The notes under the pieces: generated by a model
What the model was told of the DNA's origin: nothing
The model's database searches: none
The model's input: only the letters and a program-made list of their open reading frames with translations
Shown: positions 1-8,564 of the stretch, one piece after another
Position numbering within the stretch: position 1 is the stretch's first letter
How the letters are laid out: every line of letters starts with the position of its first letter
Translations under genes and position numbers: made by a program
NCBI GenBank assembly: GCA_964448045.1
Contig: CAYUVF010000005.1
Span: 38,475 to 102,474, forward strand
Direction: 5' to 3'
DNA from: CAYUVF01 sp964448045
GTDB taxonomy: Bacteria > Bacteroidota > Rhodothermia > Rhodothermales > Salinibacteraceae
DNA: 64,000 bases

Positions 1-59
1 CCATTAGTTCATTCGCCGCAGCCGAGCGTCTGATCCGTCTCTACCGCTCCGACGCGTAG
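1..59 (+). CDS. 3' end of a gene cut by the window edge
   Basis: The first 59 bases read as an open frame (codons from base 3) ending in TAG at 57-59. It gives a short C-terminal tail ISSFAAAERLIRLYRSDA. The amphipathic helical look and GC-rich third positions are like real coding sequence here, but 18 codons cannot identify a protein. No terminator for the + strand follows it directly; the nearby hairpin has its T-run on the other strand. Confidence 0.4.
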   Translation, partial: ISSFAAAERLIRLYRSDA

Positions 60-102
60 AAGGATCTGATCGGGCACGTTATCCGCTCAAGAAAGACACC
101 CA

Positions 103-140
103 ATAAAAACGCCCCTGCCCGCCACAGGCCGACAGGGGCG
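103..140 (-). terminator. Rho-independent terminator, minus strand
   Basis: An 8-bp GC-rich stem (111-118 with 133-140, CGCCCCTG/CAGGGGCG) is followed on the minus strand by TTTTTATT. It is the second of two tandem minus-strand terminators after tRNA-Lys; both share the flank CCAATAAAAACGCCC. It may be a back-up for the tRNA transcript or may end a separate short RNA starting between about 145 and 245. Confidence 0.75.
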
Positions 141-244
141 CATCCACACACGCATGCAGGGAGAACAACATGGAGGAATGCTCTCTGCTACATGCATGAT
201 ATATATTTATCCTTGCAATAACGGTTCCAGCCAGCGTTTTGAAA

Positions 245-283
245 CCAATAAAAACGCCCTCTCTGAAAAACAGAAAGGGCGTT
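245..283 (-). terminator. Rho-independent terminator of tRNA-Lys
   Basis: A 13-bp stem with one mismatch (253-265 with 271-283) and an AAAAA loop is followed on the minus strand by TTTATT. It lies 23 bases past the tRNA 3' end, so it most likely ends the tRNA-Lys transcript. Confidence 0.85.
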
Positions 284-305
284 CTGCAAATCATCCAGCC
301 TGGCG

Positions 306-381
306 TGGTAGGCCCGGAGGGATTCGAACCCCCGACCCGCGGATTAAGAGTCCGCTGCTCTGCCAGCTGAGCTACGGGCCT
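306..381 (-). tRNA. tRNA-Lys (anticodon CTT)
   Basis: On the minus strand the 7-bp acceptor stem AGGCCCG/CGGGCCT, the D stem GCTC/GAGC, the anticodon stem GCGGA/TCCGC with loop CTCTTAA, and the T arm around GTTCGAAT all form. The anticodon in the loop is CTT, which reads AAG (lysine). The discriminator A and the CCA end are encoded in the DNA (306-309). It stands alone, not in a tRNA cluster, and is followed by a strong terminator. Confidence 0.95.
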
Positions 382-625
382 GTTGACATGGCAAAGTAGT
401 CCTGGCGTAGCACCATGACTACCTGCACCGGTGGAAGTCATAACAAACACTCACGGAAAAGTTCTGAATGGTCTGTGATGGTTTAGCAAAAGCAGGTCGA
501 GATCAGGCCCTCATCTGATCAACGCATCGCACATTTAACTCGCGGCGTAACAACAGTGCACCTTCAGGGACGTAGCATTTTCCTCAATCGTACCGGATCT
601 TCAGCCCCGACGCCAACGACTTCCC

Positions 626-1579
626 ATGTCACTCAACCGCTCTGCCACCATGTCGGCACTCCCGCAGCCCCTCGTTCTTCTGCTCTCCAGCCTGCTGATC
701 GCCTGGGGCATCGGGTGTGCGCAGCCGGAGGATGCCCCCTCCGAGCGCGACTCGCCATCCGTCGTACCCGAAGCACAAGTTGAGCGAAAGGTAGCCGAGG
801 CTCGTAACCGGCTGACGCAGCGTGAGGGCGGCCGGCTGGTGCTACGCGCGATCGAAGCGCACGGGGGACTCGCCGCCTGGTACCGTGCACCGACGAGTTC
901 GTACACGTGGGAATATGCCAACGTCGGGGCCGACCTGCACTTCAAATCGTTTCTCGTGGCCGATAACCAGACGCGCCGCGTCTACCATGACCTGATGAGC
1001 GTCGGGCCTTATGGCGATCCGCGGCCGGTCGATGCACACTTTGCGTGGGATGGCACTATCGCCTGGATGGCCCCCGATACCATCGAGCGCCCCAATCCGC
1101 ACTTCTGGGCTACCACGGGTTACTACTTCGAGCAGATCCCCTTCCTTCTGGCCGATCCGGGCCTGACGTATGAGCGCCTTCCCGACGAGACTCTCGGCGA
1201 CACCACGTACGAGCTTGTCCGCGTCGGATATCAGGAGGGCGTGGGTTACTCCGATGACGACACCTACACCCTGTACGTCCATCCGGAAACCGGTCGCGTC
1301 GATGCCATCCGATACACGGTGACGTACGGCCAAGACGTGCCCTCCGACGCCGATCTGCCGGAAACGCTGTTTACATACGAGGACTACGTGACCGTTCACG
1401 GCCTCACCGTACCCACGCACTTTAAGGGGTACGGTTACGGGGATGGCGAGCGGGGCGACTTCAAGAACGAAGCCTGGGCCGACAGCATCTCTTTCCGCCG
1501 CCCCTTCGACGCCTCGAAGCTGACCCCGCCCGAAAACGCCCGGATCGTCGAGCCCCCGCCGGTCGGCAACGGGGAATGA
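626..1579 (+). CDS. Exported lipoprotein of unknown function (LolA-like fold possible)
   Basis: The product is about 310-317 residues. An in-frame ATG at 650 would give a compact signal MSALPQPLVLLLSSLLIAWG followed by a lipobox IGC, so either start is possible; both yield a lipoprotein. The mature part has the pattern EAHGGLAAWYRAPTSSYTWEY followed by many alternating aromatic/hydrophobic strands. That resembles a Bacteroidota family of exported proteins (DUF6503-like) with a predicted LolA/RseB-like curved sheet; this family call is from memory. No catalytic motif is seen. It is a single gene, not overlapping its neighbours. Likely located on the outer membrane, inner face. Confidence 0.7.
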   Translation: MSLNRSATMSALPQPLVLLLSSLLIAWGIGCAQPEDAPSERDSPSVVPEAQVERKVAEARNRLTQREGGRLVLRAIEAHGGLAAWYRAPTSSYTWEYANVGADLHFKSFLVADNQTRRVYHDLMSVGPYGDPRPVDAHFAWDGTIAWMAPDTIERPNPHFWATTGYYFEQIPFLLADPGLTYERLPDETLGDTTYELVRVGYQEGVGYSDDDTYTLYVHPETGRVDAIRYTVTYGQDVPSDADLPETLFTYEDYVTVHGLTVPTHFKGYGYGDGERGDFKNEAWADSISFRRPFDASKLTPPENARIVEPPPVGNGE

Positions 1580-1709
1580 TCGGAGGTCTCCCCTGATTGC
1601 CTTGAAACGCCGGTCTTCGTGGGCTCTTTGCGGCACGGGCGAATCAAGCTGAGGGCGCGTGCTTAGCACAGGTTGTACCCACCCTCCTGCCCGTCTTCGC
1701 CCCCACGAT

Positions 1710-2588
1710 ATGGATACCACCGAGTCTCCGATCAGCATCCAATCGGGGCTGGCATACATGGTCGGGGCAGCGTTCTTCTTCAGCTTGATGAGCCTCTTCG
1801 TCAAGCTCGTGGGCCAGCGGCTGCCCAGCCAAGAGATCGTGCTGGTGCGCAGCGTCGTAACCCTGCTCTACAGCTACCTGGCCGTCCGATGGGCGGGCGT
1901 GCATCTCTGGGGATCCAACAAGAAACTGCTGTGGCTGCGCGGGCTGCTTGGCTTTTGCGCGCTGAGCTGCTTCTTCTTTGCACTGACAAAGCTGCCCCTC
2001 GCCGACGCCACCGTCATCCATTACACGAATCCGGTCTTCACCGCGCTGATTGCCGCTGTCGCCCTGAAAGAATCAATCTCTGGTGGCGAGATCATCGGTG
2101 CGCTGCTGAGCCTGGTCGGCGTTGCGCTGATGGCTCGGCCTTCCTTCCTCTTCGGCACGGGGCCCGGATCGCTTCCCCTCCTCTACGTGGGCGTAGCGCT
2201 CGGCGGCGCGCTCTTCTCCGCCGCGGCGTACACGACGGTGCGCAAGCTCCGCGAGACCGAGCATCCGCTGGTGGTCGTCTTCTATTTCCCGCTGGTTGCC
2301 ACCCTTGGCTCCGGCCCAACGGCAGCTCTGACGGAGGTGCATTGGCCCCTGTGGTGGGAGTGGATCGTGATGATCCTGGGCGTAGCCGGATGCGCCCAAA
2401 TCGCGCAAATCCTGCTGACGAACGGGCTCCACAGAGAGCGTGCGGGCCGCGCGATGGCCATGACCTATCTGCAGATCGTCTTCGCCGCAATCTGGGGGAT
2501 GCTCTTCTTTCAGGAGTTCCCGGATCTGCTCAGCATCATCGGCGCGCTGCTCGTAATCAGCGGGACGCTCGTGGTGGCACGGCGCTGA
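1710..2588 (+). CDS. EamA/DMT-superfamily membrane transporter
   Basis: About 292 residues with ten hydrophobic segments arranged as two EamA repeats, starting with AYMVGAAFFFSLMSLFVKLV and ending in a charged tail (VVARR). This is the usual size and shape of drug/metabolite transporters that export amino acids, nucleobases or similar small molecules from the cytoplasm. The ATG at 1710 (MDTTESPIS) is preferred over an upstream in-frame GTG at 1659, because the extra residues are proline/arginine rich and unlike a transporter N-terminus. The substrate cannot be told from sequence. The gene converges on the DUF4126 gene, with a tandem 14-bp repeat between them. Confidence 0.85.
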   Translation: MDTTESPISIQSGLAYMVGAAFFFSLMSLFVKLVGQRLPSQEIVLVRSVVTLLYSYLAVRWAGVHLWGSNKKLLWLRGLLGFCALSCFFFALTKLPLADATVIHYTNPVFTALIAAVALKESISGGEIIGALLSLVGVALMARPSFLFGTGPGSLPLLYVGVALGGALFSAAAYTTVRKLRETEHPLVVVFYFPLVATLGSGPTAALTEVHWPLWWEWIVMILGVAGCAQIAQILLTNGLHRERAGRAMAMTYLQIVFAAIWGMLFFQEFPDLLSIIGALLVISGTLVVARR

Positions 2589-2616
2589 TCCATGGCCTTG
2601 CTTCCATGGCCTTGCT
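2589..2616. repeat. Two-copy tandem repeat, 14-bp unit
   Basis: TCCATGGCCTTGCT occurs twice back to back (2589-2602, 2603-2616). It lies between the stop of the EamA gene and the end of the convergent DUF4126 gene. It is one of five small two-copy tandem repeats seen between genes in this window. Confidence 0.9.
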
Positions 2617-3184
2617 ACCGGTGAGATGTTCGGCGGCGACGCTTGAATAGCCGGCGTACGGCCAGCACAATGACCATGATGACGGCAGCCAGCGCAACGA
2701 ACGGCGCCACGATGGCCAACAGCGTCGTGACGACCGATGCGATGGCTTCGCCCGTCGACACGAGGAAATTGCCCAGCCCACCCGTGCCGGCCGACGACGC
2801 CCCGCGCGTCACCACCGTTCCGCCCTGCACGAGGCCAGCCGATCCACCGCCCGCGATGACCGCCAACGTCCACTGCGCGAACGGCGGCAGGTCCCCGAGG
2901 ACCGATGCGCTCGCCAGTACCCCCGCGCCCACGGCAGCCGGACTCGCGATCGCGTCCAACGCGTTATCGAGCCACGGGACGTAATACGCCAACACTTCCA
3001 CGCCCGTTGCCGTCCCGAAGCCAATCAGCGCGGGCATCGTACCCATCCACGCGAACTGCTCCGCCAGCTCCAGATAGCCGAGCATCGATGCGCCGCTCAT
3101 CATTAAAAGCGGGACGAACACCCGGAAGCCGCAGGCCGCGCTCAGGCCCACGCCGACGGCAATGCTGATTAGCGGCAGATCCAT
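2615..3184 (-). CDS. DUF4126 family inner-membrane protein
   Basis: A 189-residue protein with five or six hydrophobic segments and a basic C-terminus (RRLFKRRRR). The N-terminal pattern GVGLSAACGFRVFVPLLMM and the glycine-rich LGDLPPF...GG stretch are typical of DUF4126 proteins, whose function is unknown. It begins 13 bases after the parE stop on the same strand, so it is probably the last gene of the parC - DUF2726 - parE transcript. The frame closes next to a convergent gene. Confidence 0.8.
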   Translation of the reverse strand: MDLPLISIAVGVGLSAACGFRVFVPLLMMSGASMLGYLELAEQFAWMGTMPALIGFGTATGVEVLAYYVPWLDNALDAIASPAAVGAGVLASASVLGDLPPFAQWTLAVIAGGGSAGLVQGGTVVTRGASSAGTGGLGNFLVSTGEAIASVVTTLLAIVAPFVALAAVIMVIVLAVRRLFKRRRRTSHR

Positions 3185-3196
3185 CAGGCTTGGGGG

Positions 3197-5134
3197 TCAG
3201 ACGTCCAGTTCATCGACATCGGCAGCGTGCTGCATGATGAACTCGAAGCGCGCCGAGGAGTCGCGCCCCATCAAATCAGTGATCGTTTCCTCGGTGACGT
3301 AGTGCTCGGTGTCGGGGATGGTGACCTCCAACAGGCGGCGCGAATCGGGATCGAGCGTCGTCTGCTTCAGCGTCTTCGGCATCATCTCCCCGAGGCCTTT
3401 GAACCGCTGGATATCCGTTTTGAGGTTACGGCCGTCTTGCTGGATTTCGTTCAGGATGCGCTCCTTGTCGGCGTCGTCGAGCGCCCAGTGGGTGTCCTTG
3501 CCCGCATCGATGCGGTAGAGCGGCGGCTGCGCGATGTAGACGAATCCGCCGGTGATGAGCGGACGCATGTAGCGATAAAAGAACGTCAGCAGGAGGGTAG
3601 CGATGTGATGGCCGTCCGAATCCGCATCCATCAGCAGGATGATCTTGTGATAGCGGAGGTTGGACAGATCGAGCTGGTCGCCGAGACCGCAGCCGAGCGC
3701 CTGGACGATGTTGGACAGCTCCTTATTGTTCTGAACGCGCTTGAGCGTCGCCTGCTCGGCATTGAGCACCTTGCCGCGGAGCGGCAGCACGGCCTGATGC
3801 TCACGATCGCGCGCCTGCTTCGCCGAGCCGCCCGCCGAGTCGCCCTCCACGATGAACAGCTCCGACTCCGATGGCGTCGTCGAAGAACAGTCGGCCAGCT
3901 TCCCCGGCAGATTGAGGCGCCGGCGCGACCGCGTCGACCCGCGCGCACTCTGCGCTGCCGACCGGCTCGCGCGCCGCGCCTTCGCCGCCTGAATGACGCG
4001 GGTGGCAATGGCTTCACCCGTCGAAGAATGCGTGTTCAGGTACTGCTCCAGCTCCAGCCGCAGCGCCCCCGCCACCAGCGACCGCGCCGACGGGTTGTTC
4101 AGCTTGTCTTTCGTCTGCCCCTGAAACTGCGGATCGACGAGGAAGAGGTTCACGATGGCAACCAGTCCCTCGCGGATGTCATCGGACTGCACTTCGAGCC
4201 GGCTCGGGATGAGATCGTGCGTTTCCATGTACGACTTCACCGCACTCCGCACGCCGCTCTTGAAGCCCTGCTCGTGCGTGCCGCCGTCCTGCGTGGGGAT
4301 GCCATTCACGAACGTGTGAATCTGCTCCTTCGGCGCCTCCGTCCACTGAAGCGCAATTTCGAGCCGGTTGGCCTCGTCCAGATCACTGTTGTTCAGCGTG
4401 AAGATGTCCTCGTGGATGGGCTGCACCTTCAATTCGTCGATCAGGTACCCCAGATACTCGGCAATGCCACCCTCGTGATGAAACGCGTGCCGGGCATTGT
4501 TGACCTCATCGGTGAAGATGATGCGCAGGTCGCGATTCAGGTAGGTCTTGACTTCCAGCGTTTCCTGAATCCAGCCGACATCAAACTCGACCGACTCGAA
4601 GATCTCCGGATCGGGACGAAAGGTGATCGACGTGCCCGTGCCCCGGACGCTATTTTTGACTTTCTGGACCTTATCCTGCGGGATGCCCCGCTCGTAGCGT
4701 TGCTCGTAAGCTGCGCCGTCCCGCTTCACGCGGGCCACCATCTCTTCCGAGAGCGCATTGACCACCGAGGCGCCTACGCCGTGCAATCCGCCGGAGGTGA
4801 TGTAGTTGTTCGAGTCGAACTTGCCGCCAGCATGCAGCGTCGTCAGGATCACCTGGAGCGACGACACCTTCTTGTCCGGGTGCTCGTCGACGGGGATGCC
4901 GCGGCCGTTGTCGGTGACGGTGATGCTGCGGCCATCGGCGTGCAGGGTGACCTCAATCTGCGAGGCATAGCCGTTCGTTGCTTCATCGACGGCGTTATCG
5001 ACCACCTCCCAGAGCAGGTGATGCAGGCCCGGCTTGCCCGTCCCGCCGATGTACATGCCGGGACGCTTCCGGACGGGCTCCAAGCCCTCCAGCACTTGAA
5101 TGTCTTTGCCTGTATATGTCGTTGCTTCAGCCAT
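3197..5134 (-). CDS. parE: DNA topoisomerase IV subunit B (ParE), GyrB-type ATPase subunit
   Basis: At 645 residues this is the ATPase/TOPRIM subunit of a type IIA topoisomerase. The GHKL ATPase is seen in EVVDNAVDEA, DNGRGIP and GGLHGVGASVVNALS. The TOPRIM domain shows EGDSAGG and DADSDGHH, and the C-terminal tower motif is QRFKGLGEMMP. DADSDG, not DADVDG, and linkage to a ParC-like gene favour ParE over GyrB, though GyrB cannot be fully excluded. An arginine/serine-rich linker (about residues 385-405) precedes NLPGKLADCSS. It lies 22 bases after the DUF2726-like gene, in an operon with parC. Confidence 0.88.
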   Translation of the reverse strand: MAEATTYTGKDIQVLEGLEPVRKRPGMYIGGTGKPGLHHLLWEVVDNAVDEATNGYASQIEVTLHADGRSITVTDNGRGIPVDEHPDKKVSSLQVILTTLHAGGKFDSNNYITSGGLHGVGASVVNALSEEMVARVKRDGAAYEQRYERGIPQDKVQKVKNSVRGTGTSITFRPDPEIFESVEFDVGWIQETLEVKTYLNRDLRIIFTDEVNNARHAFHHEGGIAEYLGYLIDELKVQPIHEDIFTLNNSDLDEANRLEIALQWTEAPKEQIHTFVNGIPTQDGGTHEQGFKSGVRSAVKSYMETHDLIPSRLEVQSDDIREGLVAIVNLFLVDPQFQGQTKDKLNNPSARSLVAGALRLELEQYLNTHSSTGEAIATRVIQAAKARRASRSAAQSARGSTRSRRRLNLPGKLADCSSTTPSESELFIVEGDSAGGSAKQARDREHQAVLPLRGKVLNAEQATLKRVQNNKELSNIVQALGCGLGDQLDLSNLRYHKIILLMDADSDGHHIATLLLTFFYRYMRPLITGGFVYIAQPPLYRIDAGKDTHWALDDADKERILNEIQQDGRNLKTDIQRFKGLGEMMPKTLKQTTLDPDSRRLLEVTIPDTEHYVTEETITDLMGRDSSARFEFIMQHAADVDELDV

Positions 5135-5155
5135 ACGTAGGGAGATTCTCAGATA

Positions 5156-6049
5156 CTACTCAGTGAGAGATACGGAGGAGCGGCGCACCACGGAGCGCAG
5201 GAGCCGCTCGAAATCAGCTTGCGTGACTCCGGCGCCGCGCGGCCGGATGCGATAGAGCCGGTGCCCGGCACAGCTCAGAATCCGATCTTTGCGGCAGTCG
5301 TTGGCCCGGCGCTCGGGGGCGTCGTGGTGCGCGCTGTCCAGTTCGAAGAAATACAGGGGCCGGTACTGCTCGTGCTGATCGAAGATTACGCAGTCGACGA
5401 TGCCTTTGAAGAAAAACGTACGCTCATCGGCGGATAGCTGGTCGCGAATTGCCTCGTAATCGATCAAGCTGCTGAGAGCGACGTTCGGGTAGGGCGTGTA
5501 CATCGGAAAGGCCGCCCGCGCCGCCCGAAAAAACGCCTCTTCCTGGGCCGACTTGAACAGACTGACCCTGTGATCGACCTCTGATGCCGGATCGTTGACC
5601 GTCAAGCGAATCCGCTCTGGCTGATCGTGCTCGAGTTGGCGCCGCACGACCCGATCCATCTCGTCCTCATCCCCCGCTCGGCCGCCTTTCAGAACCGCTT
5701 CGCACGCCGCCAGGTCCGGCGCAAATCGGGCGACCTGCTGGGCAGCCTGTGCCTCATTGCGCGACCGATGCCACTCCACGAGTCGCTGCACCACCCGCTC
5801 GAAGCGCGCCTCCGGCAACCGGTGAAAGCCGCCGCTATGCAGGAGCAGCCACTTTTCCAGCGCGTTGGCCGTGGACGTCTCGTCGACCGATCCGTTCAGC
5901 GCCGTGAAGAAAGCATCTTCCAGCGTGGCGACGGCCTGCCGCGCGACAGCATCCCGCATCACTGCCTCCGGATGCTGATGCACCAGCGCCAGCCCCTCGG
6001 CCCAGTCGCCGTCCTGGGCATACCGATAAATGCGTTCGGGATCCAGCAT
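5156..6049 (-). CDS. DUF2726-like protein with a PD-(D/E)XK nuclease-type C-terminal domain
   Basis: A 297-residue soluble protein. The N-terminal 130 residues are helical and acidic/arginine rich without a clear motif. Residues about 165-285 hold the pattern expected of DUF2726: ALSSLIDYEAI, then GIVDCVIFD, then FFELDSAHHD, then a DCRKDRILSCAGHRLYRIRP segment. The D...ELD arrangement resembles the restriction-endonuclease core (VDxVIxD and ExDS), but whether it cuts DNA is unknown. It sits between parC (11 bases after the parC stop) and parE (21 bases before its start), so it is very likely co-transcribed with the two topoisomerase subunits. Confidence 0.7.
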   Translation of the reverse strand: MLDPERIYRYAQDGDWAEGLALVHQHPEAVMRDAVARQAVATLEDAFFTALNGSVDETSTANALEKWLLLHSGGFHRLPEARFERVVQRLVEWHRSRNEAQAAQQVARFAPDLAACEAVLKGGRAGDEDEMDRVVRRQLEHDQPERIRLTVNDPASEVDHRVSLFKSAQEEAFFRAARAAFPMYTPYPNVALSSLIDYEAIRDQLSADERTFFFKGIVDCVIFDQHEQYRPLYFFELDSAHHDAPERRANDCRKDRILSCAGHRLYRIRPRGAGVTQADFERLLRSVVRRSSVSLTE

Positions 6050-6060
6050 GAAGTGTCAAT

Positions 6061-8391
6061 CTACTCGTCCAATCTCACTTCAATCGGCTCGGGGAAGACC
6101 TCGGCGAGGTGGCCGCGCCGGATGATCAGCTCGCCCTTGTTGCCGCGGTTCGTCACGTCGAACTTGGTGGTGCGGACGATTTCATCGCGGCCGCGGTTCG
6201 TCTGCACATGCAGGCCCTCACGCGCAGCGTCAGAGATCGTGAAGCCGAGCACCTCATCGTCATCCTCCAGGCGGATGGCCCGAACACCCTTCGCAGCCCC
6301 CTTGTAGACGGAAATCTGGTAGACGGGGAAGATCAGCGCGCGGCCGACACGGGACGCGAGACATACGTTCTCGTATCCGGCAGCGATGAACGCGCCGGTG
6401 ACCTCATCGCCGTCGTCCAAGCGCATGTATTTGCGCCCGGTGACGGTGGAGGGCTCGGTGTAGCCCTCGACGGTGAACCGTACGGCCTGCCCCTGCCGCG
6501 TGATCGCTACGACGTACGGTTCGCCATCATAGTCGGATTCGCCATTGGCCGAGAACAGCTCGGCCTGCTCCTCGGCGTCGGGTGGGACGGGATTGGGCAT
6601 GACACGGTCGTCGAACACGACCACGCCCACGACCTGCTCTTTGTCGTCAAACGAGAAATACTTCTGGATCGGCTCGCCGTAGCCGGTCGTGCTCGGCAAG
6701 TCGACGACGCGGGTGGTGTAGCAGCTGCCAAAGTTGGTGAAGAATGCGGCGGTGGCGCGGGTGGAGCCGCCCACGACCCAGCCGACCTCGTCGCCATCCC
6801 GCACGCGGATGCTGTCGACATCGGTGTACGACCCCTGGCGCTTGACCCATCCGTCGCGGGTGACGATCACGTACACGTCTTCGTCGAGGATGTAATCCTC
6901 TTCCGTGTACTCGATCTGCGCATCGGGGCCAGCGATCTCGGAACGGCGTGCATCCGCAAAATCGTTCTTGACGGCACGGAGCTCATCGCGAACGATCGTC
7001 CACCGCGCCGATTCATCATCGAGCAGAGCACGGATTTCGGTCGCCCGCTTCTCCTTTGCCTCCAGCTCCTCGCGGATGGCCTCAATCTCCATCTGCGAGA
7101 GGCGGTACAGCTTCGTTTCGAGGATGGCGTCGGCCTGTGTATCGTCGAGACTGAAACGATGCATCAGCCGCTGAGCGGCGTCCTGCTTGTTCTTCGACGA
7201 GCGGATAATTTTGATCGCCTCGTCGAGCGCATCGAAGATCGTGGCGAATCCTTTGAGGATGTGGATCCGCTTCTCCAGTCGCTCCAGTTCGTGTTCGAGC
7301 CGGCGGACGACGACCTCCATCCGAAAATCGAGGAAGTGCCGCAGGATGGTGTACAGATCGACCTGCCGCGGCGCGCCCACATCAGCCTTTTCGGTGGGGA
7401 CCAGGCACGTCAGGTTGACGTGGAAGCGCGTTTGGAGTGGAGTGTGCTTGAACAGATACGCCATCGCCGCCTCGGCATCCGAGCCGCGCTTGAGCTCCAG
7501 CACAATCCGTACATCATCGGTCGATTCGTCGCGCACGTTCGAGAGCTGCGGGACCTCTTCATCGGCAATGTGGTCGCCGATCTTTTCAACCAGCTTGCTC
7601 TTGTCGACGCCGTATGGGATGGACGTGATGATCGCGCGGGTCTTGCCCTGCATCTCGTACTCGCCGCGCAGTTCGATCGTCCCCTTTCCGGATTCGTAGA
7701 TGTCGAGGATCTCCTCCTCGGTGTTGAGGATGCGCCCGCCCGTCGGAAAATCGGGGCCCTTGATGTGGTTCTGGACGAGCGTCGAAATCCGCGCGTTGGG
7801 CGATTCGATCATGTAGATGCACGCGTCGATCACCTCACCGAGGTTGTGCGGCGGGATGTTCGTCGCCATCCCGACGGCGATGCCGCTCGCGCCGTTGACG
7901 AGCAGATTGGGCACCTTCGATGGCAGCACGATGGGCTCGTCGAGCGTGCCGTCGAAATTCGGCCGGTAGTCGACGGTCTGCTGCCGCAGCTCCTCCAGCA
8001 TCTGCATGGCGAGGGGCTGCAACTTGGCCTCGGTGTAGCGCATGGCTGCTGGGCTATCGCCATCGAGCGAGCCAAAGTTACCGTGGCCGTCGACGAGCGG
8101 CATCCGCAGCGAGAAGTCCTGTGCCATCCGCACCATCGCATCGTAAATCGCCGAGTCGCCGTGCGGATGGTACTTCCCCATCGTATCACCCACGATCGTC
8201 GCGCTCTTGCGGTGGCGCCGATCCGGATAAAGCCGCAGGCTATCGAACATAGCATACAGGATCCGGCGCTGGACGGGTTTTAGCCCGTCGCGGATGTCCG
8301 GCAGAGCGCGGCTTGTAATAACGGATAATGCGTAGTTGAGATACCGCTCACGCGTCGTCTCGTGCAGCGGGATCGTTTTTGTTACCGGCAT
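6061..8391 (-). CDS. parC: DNA topoisomerase IV subunit A (ParC), GyrA-type cleavage subunit
   Basis: A 776-residue DNA-cleaving subunit that pairs with ParE to decatenate chromosomes. The winged-helix region has KYHPHGDSAIYDAMVRMAQ with Ser80 and Asp84 at the quinolone-determining positions, and the catalytic tyrosine is Tyr119 in AAMRYTE. A coiled-coil tower follows (about 370-470), then a C-terminal beta-pinwheel (about 500-770) with a GVRAIRL-type blade motif. No full GyrA box (QRRGGKG) was found, which favours ParC over GyrA. It is the first gene of the parC - DUF2726 - parE - DUF4126 set. Its leader is A/G-rich (AAAGAAAAG), not a strong Shine-Dalgarno. Confidence 0.88.
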   Translation of the reverse strand: MPVTKTIPLHETTRERYLNYALSVITSRALPDIRDGLKPVQRRILYAMFDSLRLYPDRRHRKSATIVGDTMGKYHPHGDSAIYDAMVRMAQDFSLRMPLVDGHGNFGSLDGDSPAAMRYTEAKLQPLAMQMLEELRQQTVDYRPNFDGTLDEPIVLPSKVPNLLVNGASGIAVGMATNIPPHNLGEVIDACIYMIESPNARISTLVQNHIKGPDFPTGGRILNTEEEILDIYESGKGTIELRGEYEMQGKTRAIITSIPYGVDKSKLVEKIGDHIADEEVPQLSNVRDESTDDVRIVLELKRGSDAEAAMAYLFKHTPLQTRFHVNLTCLVPTEKADVGAPRQVDLYTILRHFLDFRMEVVVRRLEHELERLEKRIHILKGFATIFDALDEAIKIIRSSKNKQDAAQRLMHRFSLDDTQADAILETKLYRLSQMEIEAIREELEAKEKRATEIRALLDDESARWTIVRDELRAVKNDFADARRSEIAGPDAQIEYTEEDYILDEDVYVIVTRDGWVKRQGSYTDVDSIRVRDGDEVGWVVGGSTRATAAFFTNFGSCYTTRVVDLPSTTGYGEPIQKYFSFDDKEQVVGVVVFDDRVMPNPVPPDAEEQAELFSANGESDYDGEPYVVAITRQGQAVRFTVEGYTEPSTVTGRKYMRLDDGDEVTGAFIAAGYENVCLASRVGRALIFPVYQISVYKGAAKGVRAIRLEDDDEVLGFTISDAAREGLHVQTNRGRDEIVRTTKFDVTNRGNKGELIIRRGHLAEVFPEPIEVRLDE

Positions 8392-8564
8392 CTTTTCTTT
8401 TCAATAACGGATTTCTTTGCGGTCAAAACAATGATAATATACAGGTCCGCCACCGTAGTGTCAGGGGATCGGCAGATGGCGATGTGAGAATTTCAAATGA
8501 CCCGAGACTTGCACCGGCGATCAAACCCGAGGTTCATTCGCTGCGCAAAGTGCCATCCGCCCCC

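Noticed and set aside
3227..5140. 637-codon open frame on the + strand opposite parE
   Set aside because: It mirrors parE with arginine/valine-rich composition and no family signature; long antisense frames are common in GC-rich DNA.
6109..8283. 724-codon open frame on the + strand opposite parC
   Set aside because: Shadow of parC caused by codon bias; the parC motifs and length are unambiguous.
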